A stretch of DNA of 64,000 nt, from contig JAIYCW010000019.1 in the NCBI GenBank assembly GCA_027487815.1, positions 1 through 64,000 of the forward strand. Reading direction: 5' to 3'. The position numbers and the translations under genes were made by a program. Numbering within the stretch: position 1 is the stretch's first letter; each line of letters starts with the position of its first letter. Origin of the DNA: Burkholderiales bacterium (GTDB taxonomy: Bacteria > Pseudomonadota > Gammaproteobacteria > Burkholderiales > Burkholderiaceae_E). The notes under the pieces were generated by a model. The model worked only from the letters and a program-made list of their open reading frames with translations. It searched no databases and had not been told where the DNA came from. Positions 8,619 through 17,482 of this stretch are shown in pieces.

Positions 8619-10676
8619 CTAAGCCGCCATCAATCGTTGGCGAGCAAGGGGCAAGCGAATGCTAAAGGTAGTCCCCACCCCTTCCTTGCTTAGTACCTGC
8701 AATGAGCCGCCTATCTCCCGGATGTATTCGCGGCTTTCAAAAGTACCGATGCCCATACCGTGTGCTTTGGTCGAGGCAAATGGCTTGAATAGCTGATTGC
8801 GCACGAAATCCTCACTCATGCCCTTGCCGTTATCTTCAATCTCGATCAGGGCATCTTCGCTTTCCCGATGGGCACGAATCCAGATCCTGCCTTTCGAACC
8901 AGTGGCTTCGGCAGCGTTTTGCACAAGATGGCCGATCACGCGCTCAATACGATCTCGGTGAGCAAGAATCGCTGCGCCATCAAGCTCTTCATCCAGCTCA
9001 AAGCTGGGTTCGACCTGCAGGGCTTTCTTGGAACGGATCGCAGCTTCGATGGTTTCACCCAATGGGACAGGAGCAGGGGCTTCCACGGGCGTGGTGCCGA
9101 CGCGCAATTGAAGCAGCAGGCCCTGCATGCGCTCCATGACATTTTCCACTGTCAGCAGCATGTCGGCTTGAAACTCGGGGTTGTGGCGGAACTTTTGGGC
9201 ATTCTTGAGCAATAGGGTAAGTTGAGCGACCAGGTTTTTCAGATCGTGGACCACAAAAGCGGACATGCGATTGAAAGACTCGAACTGCTGCGACTGGACG
9301 AGTTGCTGCACCGCATGCTGCATCCCGATATAGCTGGAGATTTGCCGCGCAGCTGTCTTGATAACATCGCGCATCTCCCAATTCAATTCAGTTTCGACCA
9401 GCGGCTTTTGCAATACGACAAAGCCGATGAGTTTGGAACCCAGGATCAGCGGCACGATCATCCAGAGCTGCGGATTGCTCTTGAATGCAGCGGGTAGTTC
9501 GAGGGACTGATACAGGTCTGGCGTTTGCCGCCACTCGGGCACACTGATTACCCATTGTGAATCGCGCAAAAAATTGATCATCGGGTTGTCCGGAGCAAGC
9601 CCCGGGGTGTCGCCCAAAAACTGCTCGCGATGGGTGCAGACAAAATGCCCCGTGCCGTCGTCTTGCCACAATGCACCGCGTTTGCCATCGATGAATTGGG
9701 CCAGCCCTGCAATCGCCCGATTGCCTAAGCCTTCCGGATTCGTGTCGGAGAGCAGCTCGGTGAGTTTGAGCCACTCGGCGCGATAGTCATAGCGATAGCT
9801 GAAGAAATGCTTGGCGACAAATACCTTCCAGCGGGCTCGCAATTGGCTGGAAGCAGTGAGCGCCAGCAAAACAATGACTGCGCCAAACAGCACAAGGGCT
9901 TGAGCAACAGCGCCCCACTGACCGCCAAAATACCGAACGTAGTACCCGCCCGTAGCCATCAACATCAAAAACAGGCCAGACATGAACAGGGTCGAGGTAT
10001 GGAATACCACGGAGCGCGAGACCGCGATTTGCAGCTTCCAGTCGCGGTTGCGGGAAGCTGCCACTGCCAATAGGGGCATCACAGCAGCATTGGCAAAGCC
10101 CCGACTGGTCCACCAGGTAATGTTCAGTCTCGAGAACAACAGGGCTTCGGTGTACATCACCAAGTCAAATCCGAACATCGCCAGCAAGGCGAGGCATAAA
10201 AACTTGATGCCCCAACGCTGGTCATTGGGCGTGTTGCGATACACCTGCTCTATGCACACCAGGGCAAGCACGGCAAGCAGTACCTTAAAGGTAAACGATA
10301 CCGAAAGGCCCAGGCCCAAAATGTCAGCAGCTACCGAGGCCGCAGCCACCCCTGCGACTGCGGTGAACGCGATCTCGGTCGAACGACGCAGCAAAGCCTG
10401 GTCGCGATAGCTTTCGGTTTGTTGTACAACGCTAATCAGAAAGACGATCCACGCCGCACCGCGCAGGGCCTCAATGGCTGAAAGAATGCCTGGATGGACC
10501 GCAGTGATGCCCAAGGCGGCGGCGATCGCACCGGCCCATAACACTTCGCAGACCACTGCAAAAAGAAACAGCCGCGCAGTAAGTTTGGGCGAATGCTTGA
10601 GCCAGAGTAAACCTGCAAGGCCCAAAAAGGCCATGCAAGCAACAACAAAACTCAGAAAGCCCAGCGATACATTCAC
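8619..10676 (-). CDS. prsK: XrtA/PEP-CTERM system histidine kinase PrsK
   Basis: This is a 685-residue membrane sensor kinase. Residues 1-275 hold about eight hydrophobic helices with no large periplasmic loop. Residues about 300-450 resemble a GAF domain. The phosphoacceptor is His477 in FVVHDLKNLVAQL, an atypical H-box (HDLKN) characteristic of PrsK. The ATPase domain follows (DNGKGMSEDF, GMGIGTFESREYIREIGG), where TFESRE stands in for the usual GL-x-L lid motif, again as in this family. It should phosphorylate PrsR. It sits 31 bp downstream of the sugar-transferase gene on the same strand, so all four genes may form one operon. Confidence 0.93.
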   Translation of the reverse strand: MNVSLGFLSFVVACMAFLGLAGLLWLKHSPKLTARLFLFAVVCEVLWAGAIAAALGITAVHPGILSAIEALRGAAWIVFLISVVQQTESYRDQALLRRSTEIAFTAVAGVAAASVAADILGLGLSVSFTFKVLLAVLALVCIEQVYRNTPNDQRWGIKFLCLALLAMFGFDLVMYTEALLFSRLNITWWTSRGFANAAVMPLLAVAASRNRDWKLQIAVSRSVVFHTSTLFMSGLFLMLMATGGYYVRYFGGQWGAVAQALVLFGAVIVLLALTASSQLRARWKVFVAKHFFSYRYDYRAEWLKLTELLSDTNPEGLGNRAIAGLAQFIDGKRGALWQDDGTGHFVCTHREQFLGDTPGLAPDNPMINFLRDSQWVISVPEWRQTPDLYQSLELPAAFKSNPQLWMIVPLILGSKLIGFVVLQKPLVETELNWEMRDVIKTAARQISSYIGMQHAVQQLVQSQQFESFNRMSAFVVHDLKNLVAQLTLLLKNAQKFRHNPEFQADMLLTVENVMERMQGLLLQLRVGTTPVEAPAPVPLGETIEAAIRSKKALQVEPSFELDEELDGAAILAHRDRIERVIGHLVQNAAEATGSKGRIWIRAHRESEDALIEIEDNGKGMSEDFVRNQLFKPFASTKAHGMGIGTFESREYIREIGGSLQVLSKEGVGTTFSIRLPLARQRLMAA

Positions 10677-10707
10677 AGGTGCTGCACTTCAAAGGCCAGG
10701 GTTCGCC

Positions 10708-12081
10708 TCATCGAGCTCCCTTGCCCAACAACACGACCTGAGCGGTTTCCACAAGAATCAACAAGTCGAGAAACAGCGAATGATTCTTGACGTAATAGAG
10801 ATCGTATTGGAGTTTTGCAAGCGCGTCATCGACTGAGGCTCCATACGGGTATCGCACTTGCGACCATCCGGTAACTCCAGGCTTGACGCTATGGCGCACA
10901 TCGTAAAACGGGATCTTCTCCAACAGTTGGCGCACAAAGAATTCACGCTCAGGGCGTGGGCCTACAAAGCTCATGTCGCCGCGCAAGACGTTGATCAACT
11001 GGGGCAGCTCATCGATGCGGGTTTTGCGCAAAAACTTGCCGACCTTGGTCACCCGCATATCGTTGGCGCCAGCCCATTGGGGTTTGCCGTCTTTCTCTGC
11101 ATCCTGGCGCATGGAGCGCAGTTTAAGAATCGTAAAAGGCTTGCCGCCAAATCCGACCCGCTCCTGCCGATAGAACATGGGCCAGCCGCTTTCAAGCAGG
11201 ATCGCCAGCATGGCGATTAACAGGATCGGCAAAGTGACCAACAGCAGGCTCAGGCTCACCATTACATCGAAGGTGCGCTTGATCACGTCGCGCAACAGCC
11301 CCTGATCAAAACCATCGCGGAAAATTAGCCAGGAAGCGCGCAGGTTGTTGATCTTAAGAATGCCTTGCTCTCGCTCGTAAAACGAAACGATATCCATCAC
11401 CCTGATTCCATTGATCCGGCAATCGAGCAGCTGACGCAGGGGCAGGACTCCGCCACGCCGCTCCTTAACCGCGATGACAATTTCCGAAACACGCAGTTCG
11501 CGTACCGTGCGCATCAATGGATCATGGTTGATGGCGCGGCGGTTTTCGTTGGGCAAGCGCTCAGTGATAACTGGATACATCCCGGCGTACTGGACGGTAC
11601 GGGCGCGTTCGCCTTCGTGCAAAAACCGGATGACCTGTTCGGCTTCATCGCCATGGCCGAGCACTAAAACTCGTCGTTTTGGCAAACCGAGGTCGGTCAC
11701 GCGGAAGAAAAGGACCCGAACCAGTAGCAGGCCCGCTAACGCAAAGATAGTGCTCACAGCAAACACCCCGCGCCCGATAAGCACGGTTTGGGTGATGTAG
11801 AACAGCACGCTCATCACAATCAGCGCCAAGCCGTAAGCCACGATCACGCGTTGTACTGTGGAGCGAAACGATTCCAGTTGGGTTTGGTAGAGCCCAAGGG
11901 CTGTCATCATGAGCAACATGATGGCGGTGAAGACGCCAGCCTCAATCAAGGGAAGCGGCACGCTGGGATCTGGAACTCGAACCTGAAAGCCGAGCACCAG
12001 GGACTGAAACAGCACCATGGCTTCGAGCGCGGTTAGCAACATCAGCCGCACCGACAGGTAATGGTTAAACAATCTAATCAT
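10708..12081 (-). CDS. XrtA-associated polyprenyl-phosphate sugar-1-phosphate transferase (EpsB-type)
   Basis: This 457-residue membrane enzyme starts polysaccharide repeat-unit assembly by moving a sugar-1-phosphate from a nucleotide sugar to undecaprenyl phosphate. The N-terminal 270 residues contain four to five membrane helices and a CoA-binding-like domain (RRVLVLGHGDEAEQVIRFLH). The C-terminal catalytic domain has the re-entrant helix (KRTFDVMVSLSLLLVTLPIL) and the signature motifs RQERVGFGGKPFTILKLRSM, RIDELPQLINVLRGDMSFVG and KPGVTGWSQVRYPYGAS. The family (TIGR03013-like) is found in exosortase-A loci next to prsK. It is divergent from relA across 105 bp. Confidence 0.92.
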   Translation of the reverse strand: MIRLFNHYLSVRLMLLTALEAMVLFQSLVLGFQVRVPDPSVPLPLIEAGVFTAIMLLMMTALGLYQTQLESFRSTVQRVIVAYGLALIVMSVLFYITQTVLIGRGVFAVSTIFALAGLLLVRVLFFRVTDLGLPKRRVLVLGHGDEAEQVIRFLHEGERARTVQYAGMYPVITERLPNENRRAINHDPLMRTVRELRVSEIVIAVKERRGGVLPLRQLLDCRINGIRVMDIVSFYEREQGILKINNLRASWLIFRDGFDQGLLRDVIKRTFDVMVSLSLLLVTLPILLIAMLAILLESGWPMFYRQERVGFGGKPFTILKLRSMRQDAEKDGKPQWAGANDMRVTKVGKFLRKTRIDELPQLINVLRGDMSFVGPRPEREFFVRQLLEKIPFYDVRHSVKPGVTGWSQVRYPYGASVDDALAKLQYDLYYVKNHSLFLDLLILVETAQVVLLGKGAR

Positions 12082-12146
12082 GAATTGGGCTGGACAAATG
12101 AACTCCCGAATACCTTATCTTGTTGTTTTTGATGGACCTAGGAACT

Positions 12147-12160
12147 AGCGCACAAGCGCT
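12147..12160. repeat. Short perfect inverted repeat between divergent genes
   Basis: AGCGC-ACAA-GCGCT forms a perfect 5-bp inverted repeat with a 4-base spacer. It lies in the 105-bp region between the sugar-transferase gene (minus) and relA (plus). It could be an operator or a leader hairpin for relA. It has no T-run, so it is not a terminator. No function is known. Confidence 0.4.
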
Positions 12161-12186
12161 GATCCAAAAGGACCAACGGTAGAAAA

Positions 12187-14505
12187 GTGTTTACCCGGGC
12201 ATGTAAGAATATTCGACAACTGGATAATGTGCCAGAACAGATTACCGAGACAAACGTGACGAATCATACTCAAGAGTTGCTGCAGCGCCGCAGCACTGAT
12301 TTGGTGCATTTTGCACGTGAGTTGGCTCAAGAGTTGTGTGGTGAATCTGAGGCTGAAAACGGGGAACGCTGGCTGGATCACGCGCGCGGAACCGCAGAGA
12401 TCCTTGTGCTTCAACATGCTGACCCGGTTGCCCAGGCCGCCGCCTGGTTGTTTGGGGCAGAACAGCAGATCAGTATCGCGCTGCTCCTCAAAGCCCTGAA
12501 GCCTCTGGGAGCCGAGGGTGAAGAAGTGCTGCGCCTGATTGAGGCGGTACGCAGTGTCTTGCGGCTGCGCCAGGTCCATCAGGTGTCTCGCGAAGGGCAG
12601 ACTGGCGGGCTGCTTGCTGCCGGTGATCAGCTGGAAAGCCTGCGCAAGATGACCCTGGCGATCGGGCAGGATCTGCGGGTGGTACTGGTGCGATTGGCTT
12701 CTCGCTTGCAGACCTTGCGTTATCACGCCACGATCAAGGTGCCTGCCAGTGAGGCGGTGTGTGCCGAAACCCTTGATGTATTGAGCCCGCTCGCTAACCG
12801 TCTGGGCCTGTGGCAGATCAAGTGGGAGCTTGAGGATCTGGCCTTTCGGTTCAGGCAACCCGAGCAATACAAAACCATCGCACGCGCCCTCGATGAGCGT
12901 CGCTCCGAGCGACTGGATTTTGTCGAGAAGATTCAGGCGCAAGTACAGGGCCTTTTGGATGAGGCCGGTCTACACGCGCAGGTGAGCGGCCGCCCAAAGC
13001 ATATTTACAGCATCGCCATGAAGATGCGCAGCAAGGGCCTGGCTCTTGAGCGGATCATGGATCTGCGGGCACTCAGGGTGATCGTCGACGACGAGCGCGC
13101 GTGTTACGAAGCATTGGCACGAATTCACGAGCGCTGGTCTTCAGTCGAGGCTGAGTTCGACGACTATATTGCGCGGCCCAAACCCAACGGTTATCAGTCA
13201 TTGCATACGGTGGTGATCCCCCCGGATGGTCGCCCGCTTGAAGTGCAAATTCGCACTGCTGCGATGCATCGCCATGCCGAGTTTGGCGTGGCCGCGCATT
13301 GGGCCTATAAGGAACAAAGTACCGGGGTGGCATCGCGTGATGCTCCCGCGGCAGACTCGACCCGCCTGGTTTTTGCGCGGCAACTGCTGGCCTGGCAACA
13401 GGAGATTGGTGAGAGGCTGGGGGAGAGCGGTGCTGGCAGTACCGCACTTGGGGCTGCGGAGTTCATTTATGTGCTTACTCCTGAGGCGCGCATCATCGAA
13501 TTGCCGGTTGGCTCCACGCCGATTGATTTTGCCTACAGTGTTCACACGGGGTTGGGACACCGGTGCCGCGGCGCTCGGGTCGATGGGCAGATGGTGCCGC
13601 TGGATCGACGTCTTGAAAACGGCCAGACGGTTGAGGTGATTACGGCCCGAGGGTCGGCTCAGGTGGGGCCATCGCGTGACTGGTTGAATCCCGAGCTAGG
13701 GTATGTGCGAAGCCATCGTGCGCGCGCCAAGGTGAGGCAGTGGTTTAACGCGCGTGACCTGGAGCGGGATGCTGCAAACGGACGAAGCCTGATTGAACGC
13801 ATCATGCAGCGCGAAGGCAAAACCGCGCTGGCCTTTGATGAGCTTGCAACGCGGCTGGGATTCCCCGACGCGGCCGCCTTGTTTGTCGCCATAGCGCGTG
13901 ATGAGCTCGGGCCGAGAGCTGTTGAGGATGCGCTGCATTTGCGTGCCGCATCGTCGAGCCGGCAGCAAGACGAAAGTCCCGTGCTTGCAAAAACTGCGCT
14001 GCGCAGCCGCACCGCACTGAACGGTGCGCCAGAAGGCACCTCCAGCTCGGTGCTTGTGGTCGGGGTTGATTCCTTGATGACGCAGTTGGCAGCGTGCTGC
14101 AAGCCAGTTCCGCCAGATCCCATTGGTGGCTTTGTGACCCGTGGGCGAGGTGTCTCGGTGCATCGCCTGCAATGCCCGCAATTCATCCGCCTAAGGAATT
14201 TTTCCCCAGAGCGCACGCTTAGCACCGACTGGGGAGCAATGCCCACTGATGGCAAAGCACGCTTCGCGGCCGATGTGCTCGTACTGGCCCATGATCGCCC
14301 CGGGCTGCTGCGCGACGTGTCTGACGTGTTTGCCCGCAGTAAGCTCAATGTGACTGCGGTCAGTACACAAAGCAAGTCCGGAGTCGCCAAAATGAGCTTC
14401 ACGCTGCATGTCGGCGACGCTTCGGCCTTGAGTCAAGCCCTGGTTGCGATACGCGAGGTCAAAGGGGTGCACGAGGCAGCCAGGCGAGCGGGGGCGGGTG
14501 CTTGA
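12187..14505 (+). CDS. relA: RelA, monofunctional (p)ppGpp synthetase I
   Basis: This RelA/SpoT homologue of up to 772 residues makes (p)ppGpp at the ribosome during amino-acid starvation. The N-terminal HD domain is degenerate: where hydrolases have LLHD-xx-ED, this protein reads AAAWLFGAEQQIS, so hydrolase activity should be lost. The synthetase domain has LRVIVDD and EFDDYIARPKPNGYQSLHT; the EFDD (ExDD) signature is that of RelA rather than the RxKD of bifunctional SpoT. TGS (FIYVLTPEARIIELPVGSTP), a zinc-finger-like region and a C-terminal ACT domain follow. The start is uncertain: in-frame GTG codons lie at 12187, 12229 and 12256, and none has a strong ribosome-binding site. Confidence 0.93.
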   Translation: MFTRACKNIRQLDNVPEQITETNVTNHTQELLQRRSTDLVHFARELAQELCGESEAENGERWLDHARGTAEILVLQHADPVAQAAAWLFGAEQQISIALLLKALKPLGAEGEEVLRLIEAVRSVLRLRQVHQVSREGQTGGLLAAGDQLESLRKMTLAIGQDLRVVLVRLASRLQTLRYHATIKVPASEAVCAETLDVLSPLANRLGLWQIKWELEDLAFRFRQPEQYKTIARALDERRSERLDFVEKIQAQVQGLLDEAGLHAQVSGRPKHIYSIAMKMRSKGLALERIMDLRALRVIVDDERACYEALARIHERWSSVEAEFDDYIARPKPNGYQSLHTVVIPPDGRPLEVQIRTAAMHRHAEFGVAAHWAYKEQSTGVASRDAPAADSTRLVFARQLLAWQQEIGERLGESGAGSTALGAAEFIYVLTPEARIIELPVGSTPIDFAYSVHTGLGHRCRGARVDGQMVPLDRRLENGQTVEVITARGSAQVGPSRDWLNPELGYVRSHRARAKVRQWFNARDLERDAANGRSLIERIMQREGKTALAFDELATRLGFPDAAALFVAIARDELGPRAVEDALHLRAASSSRQQDESPVLAKTALRSRTALNGAPEGTSSSVLVVGVDSLMTQLAACCKPVPPDPIGGFVTRGRGVSVHRLQCPQFIRLRNFSPERTLSTDWGAMPTDGKARFAADVLVLAHDRPGLLRDVSDVFARSKLNVTAVSTQSKSGVAKMSFTLHVGDASALSQALVAIREVKGVHEAARRAGAGA

Positions 14506-14507
14506 CC

Positions 14508-14523
14508 CCCGGGCACGCCCGGG
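14508..14523. terminator. GC-rich hairpin between convergent relA and the DUF1232 gene
   Basis: CCCGGGC-AC-GCCCGGG is a perfect 7-bp inverted repeat in the 18-bp gap between the two stop codons. It has no T-run on either strand, so it may stop both transcripts only weakly or with Rho. Assigned from position and symmetry. Confidence 0.5.
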
Positions 14524-14901
14524 TTAGTTCGCGGGCTTAAACCAAAACCAGCCGGCCAAGGCCACGGCCCCCAGCCAAATCAGGATGATGGCAATCGCAC
14601 CAACCCGGCTAGTGATTCGCCCGGTGTGAGCTTGGGCCTGGGCCCGAGCTGAAGTCATAACGCTTTCAGGTAGGCAACGCATCATCAGCCAGATCATTGC
14701 CGGTAGCAGCAGCGCCTCGTCCAGCAGGCCCAGCACCGGGATAAAGTCAGGAATCAGATCGATCGGGCTAAAGGCATAGGCAATCACCACCGCCAACATG
14801 AGCTTGATCCAAAGCGGGGTTTGCGGATCACGGGAGGCGTACCAAAGAATAAGCGCCTGGCGTTTCAGCGCTTTGGCCCACAGTAACCAGCGAGCCCACA
14901 T
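14524..14901 (-). CDS. DUF1232 (YkvA-like) small membrane protein
   Basis: This is a 125-residue protein. The DUF1232 core is YAFSPIDLIPDFIPVLGLLD (residues about 41-60), an amphipathic or membrane segment whose Asp/Pro pattern defines the family. A second hydrophobic helix near the C-terminus (AIAIILIWLGAVALAGWFWF) should be a true membrane span. The molecular role of DUF1232 proteins is not established. The gene is the last of a compact minus-strand set (darP, mogA, this gene), with 3 bp between the mogA stop and its ATG, so it is probably co-transcribed. Confidence 0.85.
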   Translation of the reverse strand: MWARWLLWAKALKRQALILWYASRDPQTPLWIKLMLAVVIAYAFSPIDLIPDFIPVLGLLDEALLLPAMIWLMMRCLPESVMTSARAQAQAHTGRITSRVGAIAIILIWLGAVALAGWFWFKPAN

Positions 14902-14904
14902 CGC

Positions 14905-15504
14905 TCAGGCTTTGGGCGGAACTGATGCGGCAGACTTCGGCCGAAAAGCCTGGCAACGCGCAGGATCGGTTTGCATCCCTGGCGCGCCGATCAAGTCGAG
15001 GCAATAAGGCACCGCCGCAAAAATGCCCGGCACCACACTGAGTCCTTGAGCATCGCGTAAACCCTCAAGGGTTTCCCGAATTGCCTTGGGCTGACCAGGC
15101 AAATTAATGATCAGGCTTTGGCCCCGAATCGCGGCGACCTGGCGCGAAAGAATCGCAGTGGGCACGAAGCGCAGGCTGATCTGGCGCATTTGCTCACCAA
15201 ACCCCGGCATGTCCTTATGCGCGATGGCAAGCGTGGCTTCTGGCGTCACGTCTCGCGGGGCCGGCCCGGTGCCACCGGTAGTGAGAATCAGGGAGCAGCC
15301 CTCGGCGTCGGCCAAGCTCACCAAAGTGCTTTCAATGACTTCGCGCTCGTCAGGAATCAGGCGTTCAACAAATGAATGGGATGTGGTGAGGCAACTCGCG
15401 AGCCAATCACGCAGGGCAGGCAGGCCCTTGTCTTCATACACTCCGCTGGAGGCCCGGTCGCTGATCGAAACCAGCCCAATGCGATGGTGGATGGCATCAG
15501 TCAA
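14905..15504 (-). CDS. mogA: Molybdopterin adenylyltransferase MogA
   Basis: About 199 residues. MogA adenylylates molybdopterin so that molybdate can be inserted during molybdenum cofactor synthesis. The sequence runs from IGLVSISDRASSGVYEDKG through the MoCF signature ILTTGGTGPAPRDVTPEA to NLPGQPKAIRETLEGL, a full-length MoCF-biosynthesis domain. No ATG occurs at the expected N-terminus. The likely start is the TTG at 15504-15502, which overlaps the end of darP by 8 bp and gives the normal length. An in-frame ATG further upstream would add about 25 unrelated residues. The C-terminus is slightly longer than in E. coli. Confidence 0.9.
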   Translation of the reverse strand: MTDAIHHRIGLVSISDRASSGVYEDKGLPALRDWLASCLTTSHSFVERLIPDEREVIESTLVSLADAEGCSLILTTGGTGPAPRDVTPEATLAIAHKDMPGFGEQMRQISLRFVPTAILSRQVAAIRGQSLIINLPGQPKAIRETLEGLRDAQGLSVVPGIFAAVPYCLDLIGAPGMQTDPARCQAFRPKSAASVPPKA

Positions 15505-16126
15505 TGGTGGGCTCCGCTGGAGCAGCCAGGGCCTCGGGCAGGGTGGCTTGCTCATGCGCCAATAACCCGGCGTGCAAGACTCGATAGAGCTCCCGAAACG
15601 CCTTGAGCTGGCCAGGGCTGGTGGGGGCCTGGGCCGCTTGAATCGTGACGCCGAGCTTCGAACGCATTTCATCACGGCCAGCGGCTTCGCAATAAGTCGC
15701 AAGCCAAAGCTCCAGCGTAGCGGGCTCACCCAGCAATCGAATACGCCATTGCTCGGCCGCATGCATTCGGGCATTTTCCTGTTTTTGCAGCACATCGCGA
15801 TCCAGCAATTGCAAACGCAAGGGCTCGATATCGCGGCTGCGCATCAGCTTGCCGATGTATTGCAGTTGGCGGCGGCGCCCTTCATGGGCTCGGATGCTGC
15901 GCGCTTGCATGACGGCGTCAAGCAAGACCTCATCCAAAGCCAGCTTTTTCAGCTGGTAGTCCTCGATCGATACCAGCATTTCGCCCAAGGCTTGCACCGC
16001 ATCGGAGGCCTTCTTGCGCTGGGTTTTCGAGAGGGGTTCGCTGCCTTCAACGGGTTCCTGGGGGCGTAAAGCCGCTAGTCGCCGTGAGGCTGATGGTTTC
16101 AGTCGATGTTTCACGGTGAGTATCAT
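15497..16126 (-). CDS. darP: Ribosome-associated protein DarP (YjgA, DUF615)
   Basis: About 209 residues. YjgA/DarP associates with late 50S precursors and promotes peptidyl-transferase centre maturation. Family traits visible here are the start PLSKTQRKKASDAVQALGEM, the basic helical core (RAHEGRRRQLQYIGKLMR) and the C-terminal LKAFRELYRVLHAGL. The frame stays open well upstream, but the ATG at 16126 is 6 bp from the divergent pmbA start and gives the typical size. The divergent pairing of yjgA and pmbA is conserved in beta- and gammaproteobacteria. Confidence 0.92.
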   Translation of the reverse strand: MILTVKHRLKPSASRRLAALRPQEPVEGSEPLSKTQRKKASDAVQALGEMLVSIEDYQLKKLALDEVLLDAVMQARSIRAHEGRRRQLQYIGKLMRSRDIEPLRLQLLDRDVLQKQENARMHAAEQWRIRLLGEPATLELWLATYCEAAGRDEMRSKLGVTIQAAQAPTSPGQLKAFRELYRVLHAGLLAHEQATLPEALAAPAEPTID

Positions 16127-16132
16127 AGGCGA

Positions 16133-17470
16133 ATGTTTGAATACACCCGCAATCAATTCCAGGACCTGCTCGATCAGGTGGCCCATCATTCCAAGCGTCT
16201 GGGGGCGAGCGCCTGGTCGGCCGATGTCTCCGAATCCTTCGGGCTGGCGGTTAATGTCCGCAAGGGCGCCGTTGAGACGATTGAGCAAAATCGCGACAAG
16301 GGCCTCAGTGTCACTGTCTATTCGGGGCAAAGGCGGGGCAACGCCAGCACCAGTGATTTTTCAGCCCAGGCTATTTCGCAAACGCTCGAAGCGGCATTTC
16401 ATATTGCACGTTTTACTGCCGAGGATGATTGCGCCGGGCTGCCCGAGGCGGAGCTCCTGGCTACCGAGCAGCGCGATTTCGACCAATACCATCCCTGGGA
16501 TCTCACAGCCGAGCAGGCCATTGGGCTGGCCAAGCGCATGGAGCGTGCCGCATTCGATGTGAGCCCCTTGGTCAGTAACAGCGAAGGCGCTTCGGTCAAT
16601 ACCGGCCAGAGCCATTATCTTTCAGCCAATTCCCTGGGCTTTGTGGGTGGAGGCCCCTATAGTCGCCACACCATGGCCGTATCGCCGATCGCAGGCGCGG
16701 GCGAAGACATGCAGCGCGATGATTGGTATTCCTCGGCCAGTCATGTGGCGAGGCTGGCAGAGCCGGAGCGTATTGGGCAATATGCAGCACAGCGCGCGCT
16801 TGCGAAGCTGGGGGCCAGGAAGCTCAAGACCCGCCGCGTGCCGGTGCTTTTCGAAGCGCCCTTGGCTGCTGGATTGTTGGGCTCCCTGGTGCAGGCCACC
16901 AGCGGTTCGGCGCTTTACCGCCGCTCGACCTTTATGCTGGATTCCTTGGGCAAATCGGTGCTCCCGTCACATATCGATGTGATTGAGGATCCGTTTATTC
17001 CAGCCGAACTTGGAAGCGGCAGTTTCGACAGCGAAGGGGTTCGGACCTCGCGCCGTGAGCTGGTCAGCGGCGGGGTGTTGCAAGGCTACTTTTTATCCAC
17101 CTACTCAGCACGCAAGCTGGGAATGAAAACTACCGGCAACGCTGGCGGTGCCCATAACCTGAGTCTTACAAGCCGCCTGACGCCCATGGGTGACGACCTT
17201 CCCGCGATGCTTCGGCGGCTCGGCACCGGGTTGCTCGTGACCGATCTGATGGGGCAGGGCGTCAACTATGTGACTGGGGATTACTCTCGTGGGGCCTCGG
17301 GTTATTGGGTGCATCGCGGAGTGATTCAGTACCCGGTTCAGGAAATCACGATTGCGGGCAATCTGGCCCAAATGTTCAAGGGCATCGTTGCAGTGGGGGC
17401 CGATGTGATGACCCGAGGCACCAAGCGCACTGGATCGATCCTGATCGATGAAATGGCGATTGCTGGCTAG
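16133..17470 (+). CDS. pmbA: Metalloprotease PmbA (TldE)
   Basis: About 445 residues, of the TldD/PmbA family. With TldD it forms a heterodimeric protease that degrades unfolded peptides and matures microcin- or CcdA-type substrates; PmbA is the subunit without the metal-binding HExxxH motif. The recognisable stretches are AWSADVSESFGLAVNVRKGA near the N-terminus, GGAHNLSLTSR, and the C-terminal VTDLMGQGVNYVTGDYSRGA followed by GYWVHRGVIQYPVQEITIAG. The ATG at 16133 follows the divergent darP start. An upstream in-frame start would run into darP. Length and motifs are full. Confidence 0.94.
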   Translation: MFEYTRNQFQDLLDQVAHHSKRLGASAWSADVSESFGLAVNVRKGAVETIEQNRDKGLSVTVYSGQRRGNASTSDFSAQAISQTLEAAFHIARFTAEDDCAGLPEAELLATEQRDFDQYHPWDLTAEQAIGLAKRMERAAFDVSPLVSNSEGASVNTGQSHYLSANSLGFVGGGPYSRHTMAVSPIAGAGEDMQRDDWYSSASHVARLAEPERIGQYAAQRALAKLGARKLKTRRVPVLFEAPLAAGLLGSLVQATSGSALYRRSTFMLDSLGKSVLPSHIDVIEDPFIPAELGSGSFDSEGVRTSRRELVSGGVLQGYFLSTYSARKLGMKTTGNAGGAHNLSLTSRLTPMGDDLPAMLRRLGTGLLVTDLMGQGVNYVTGDYSRGASGYWVHRGVIQYPVQEITIAGNLAQMFKGIVAVGADVMTRGTKRTGSILIDEMAIAG

Positions 17471-17482
17471 GCCGCAAAGCGC

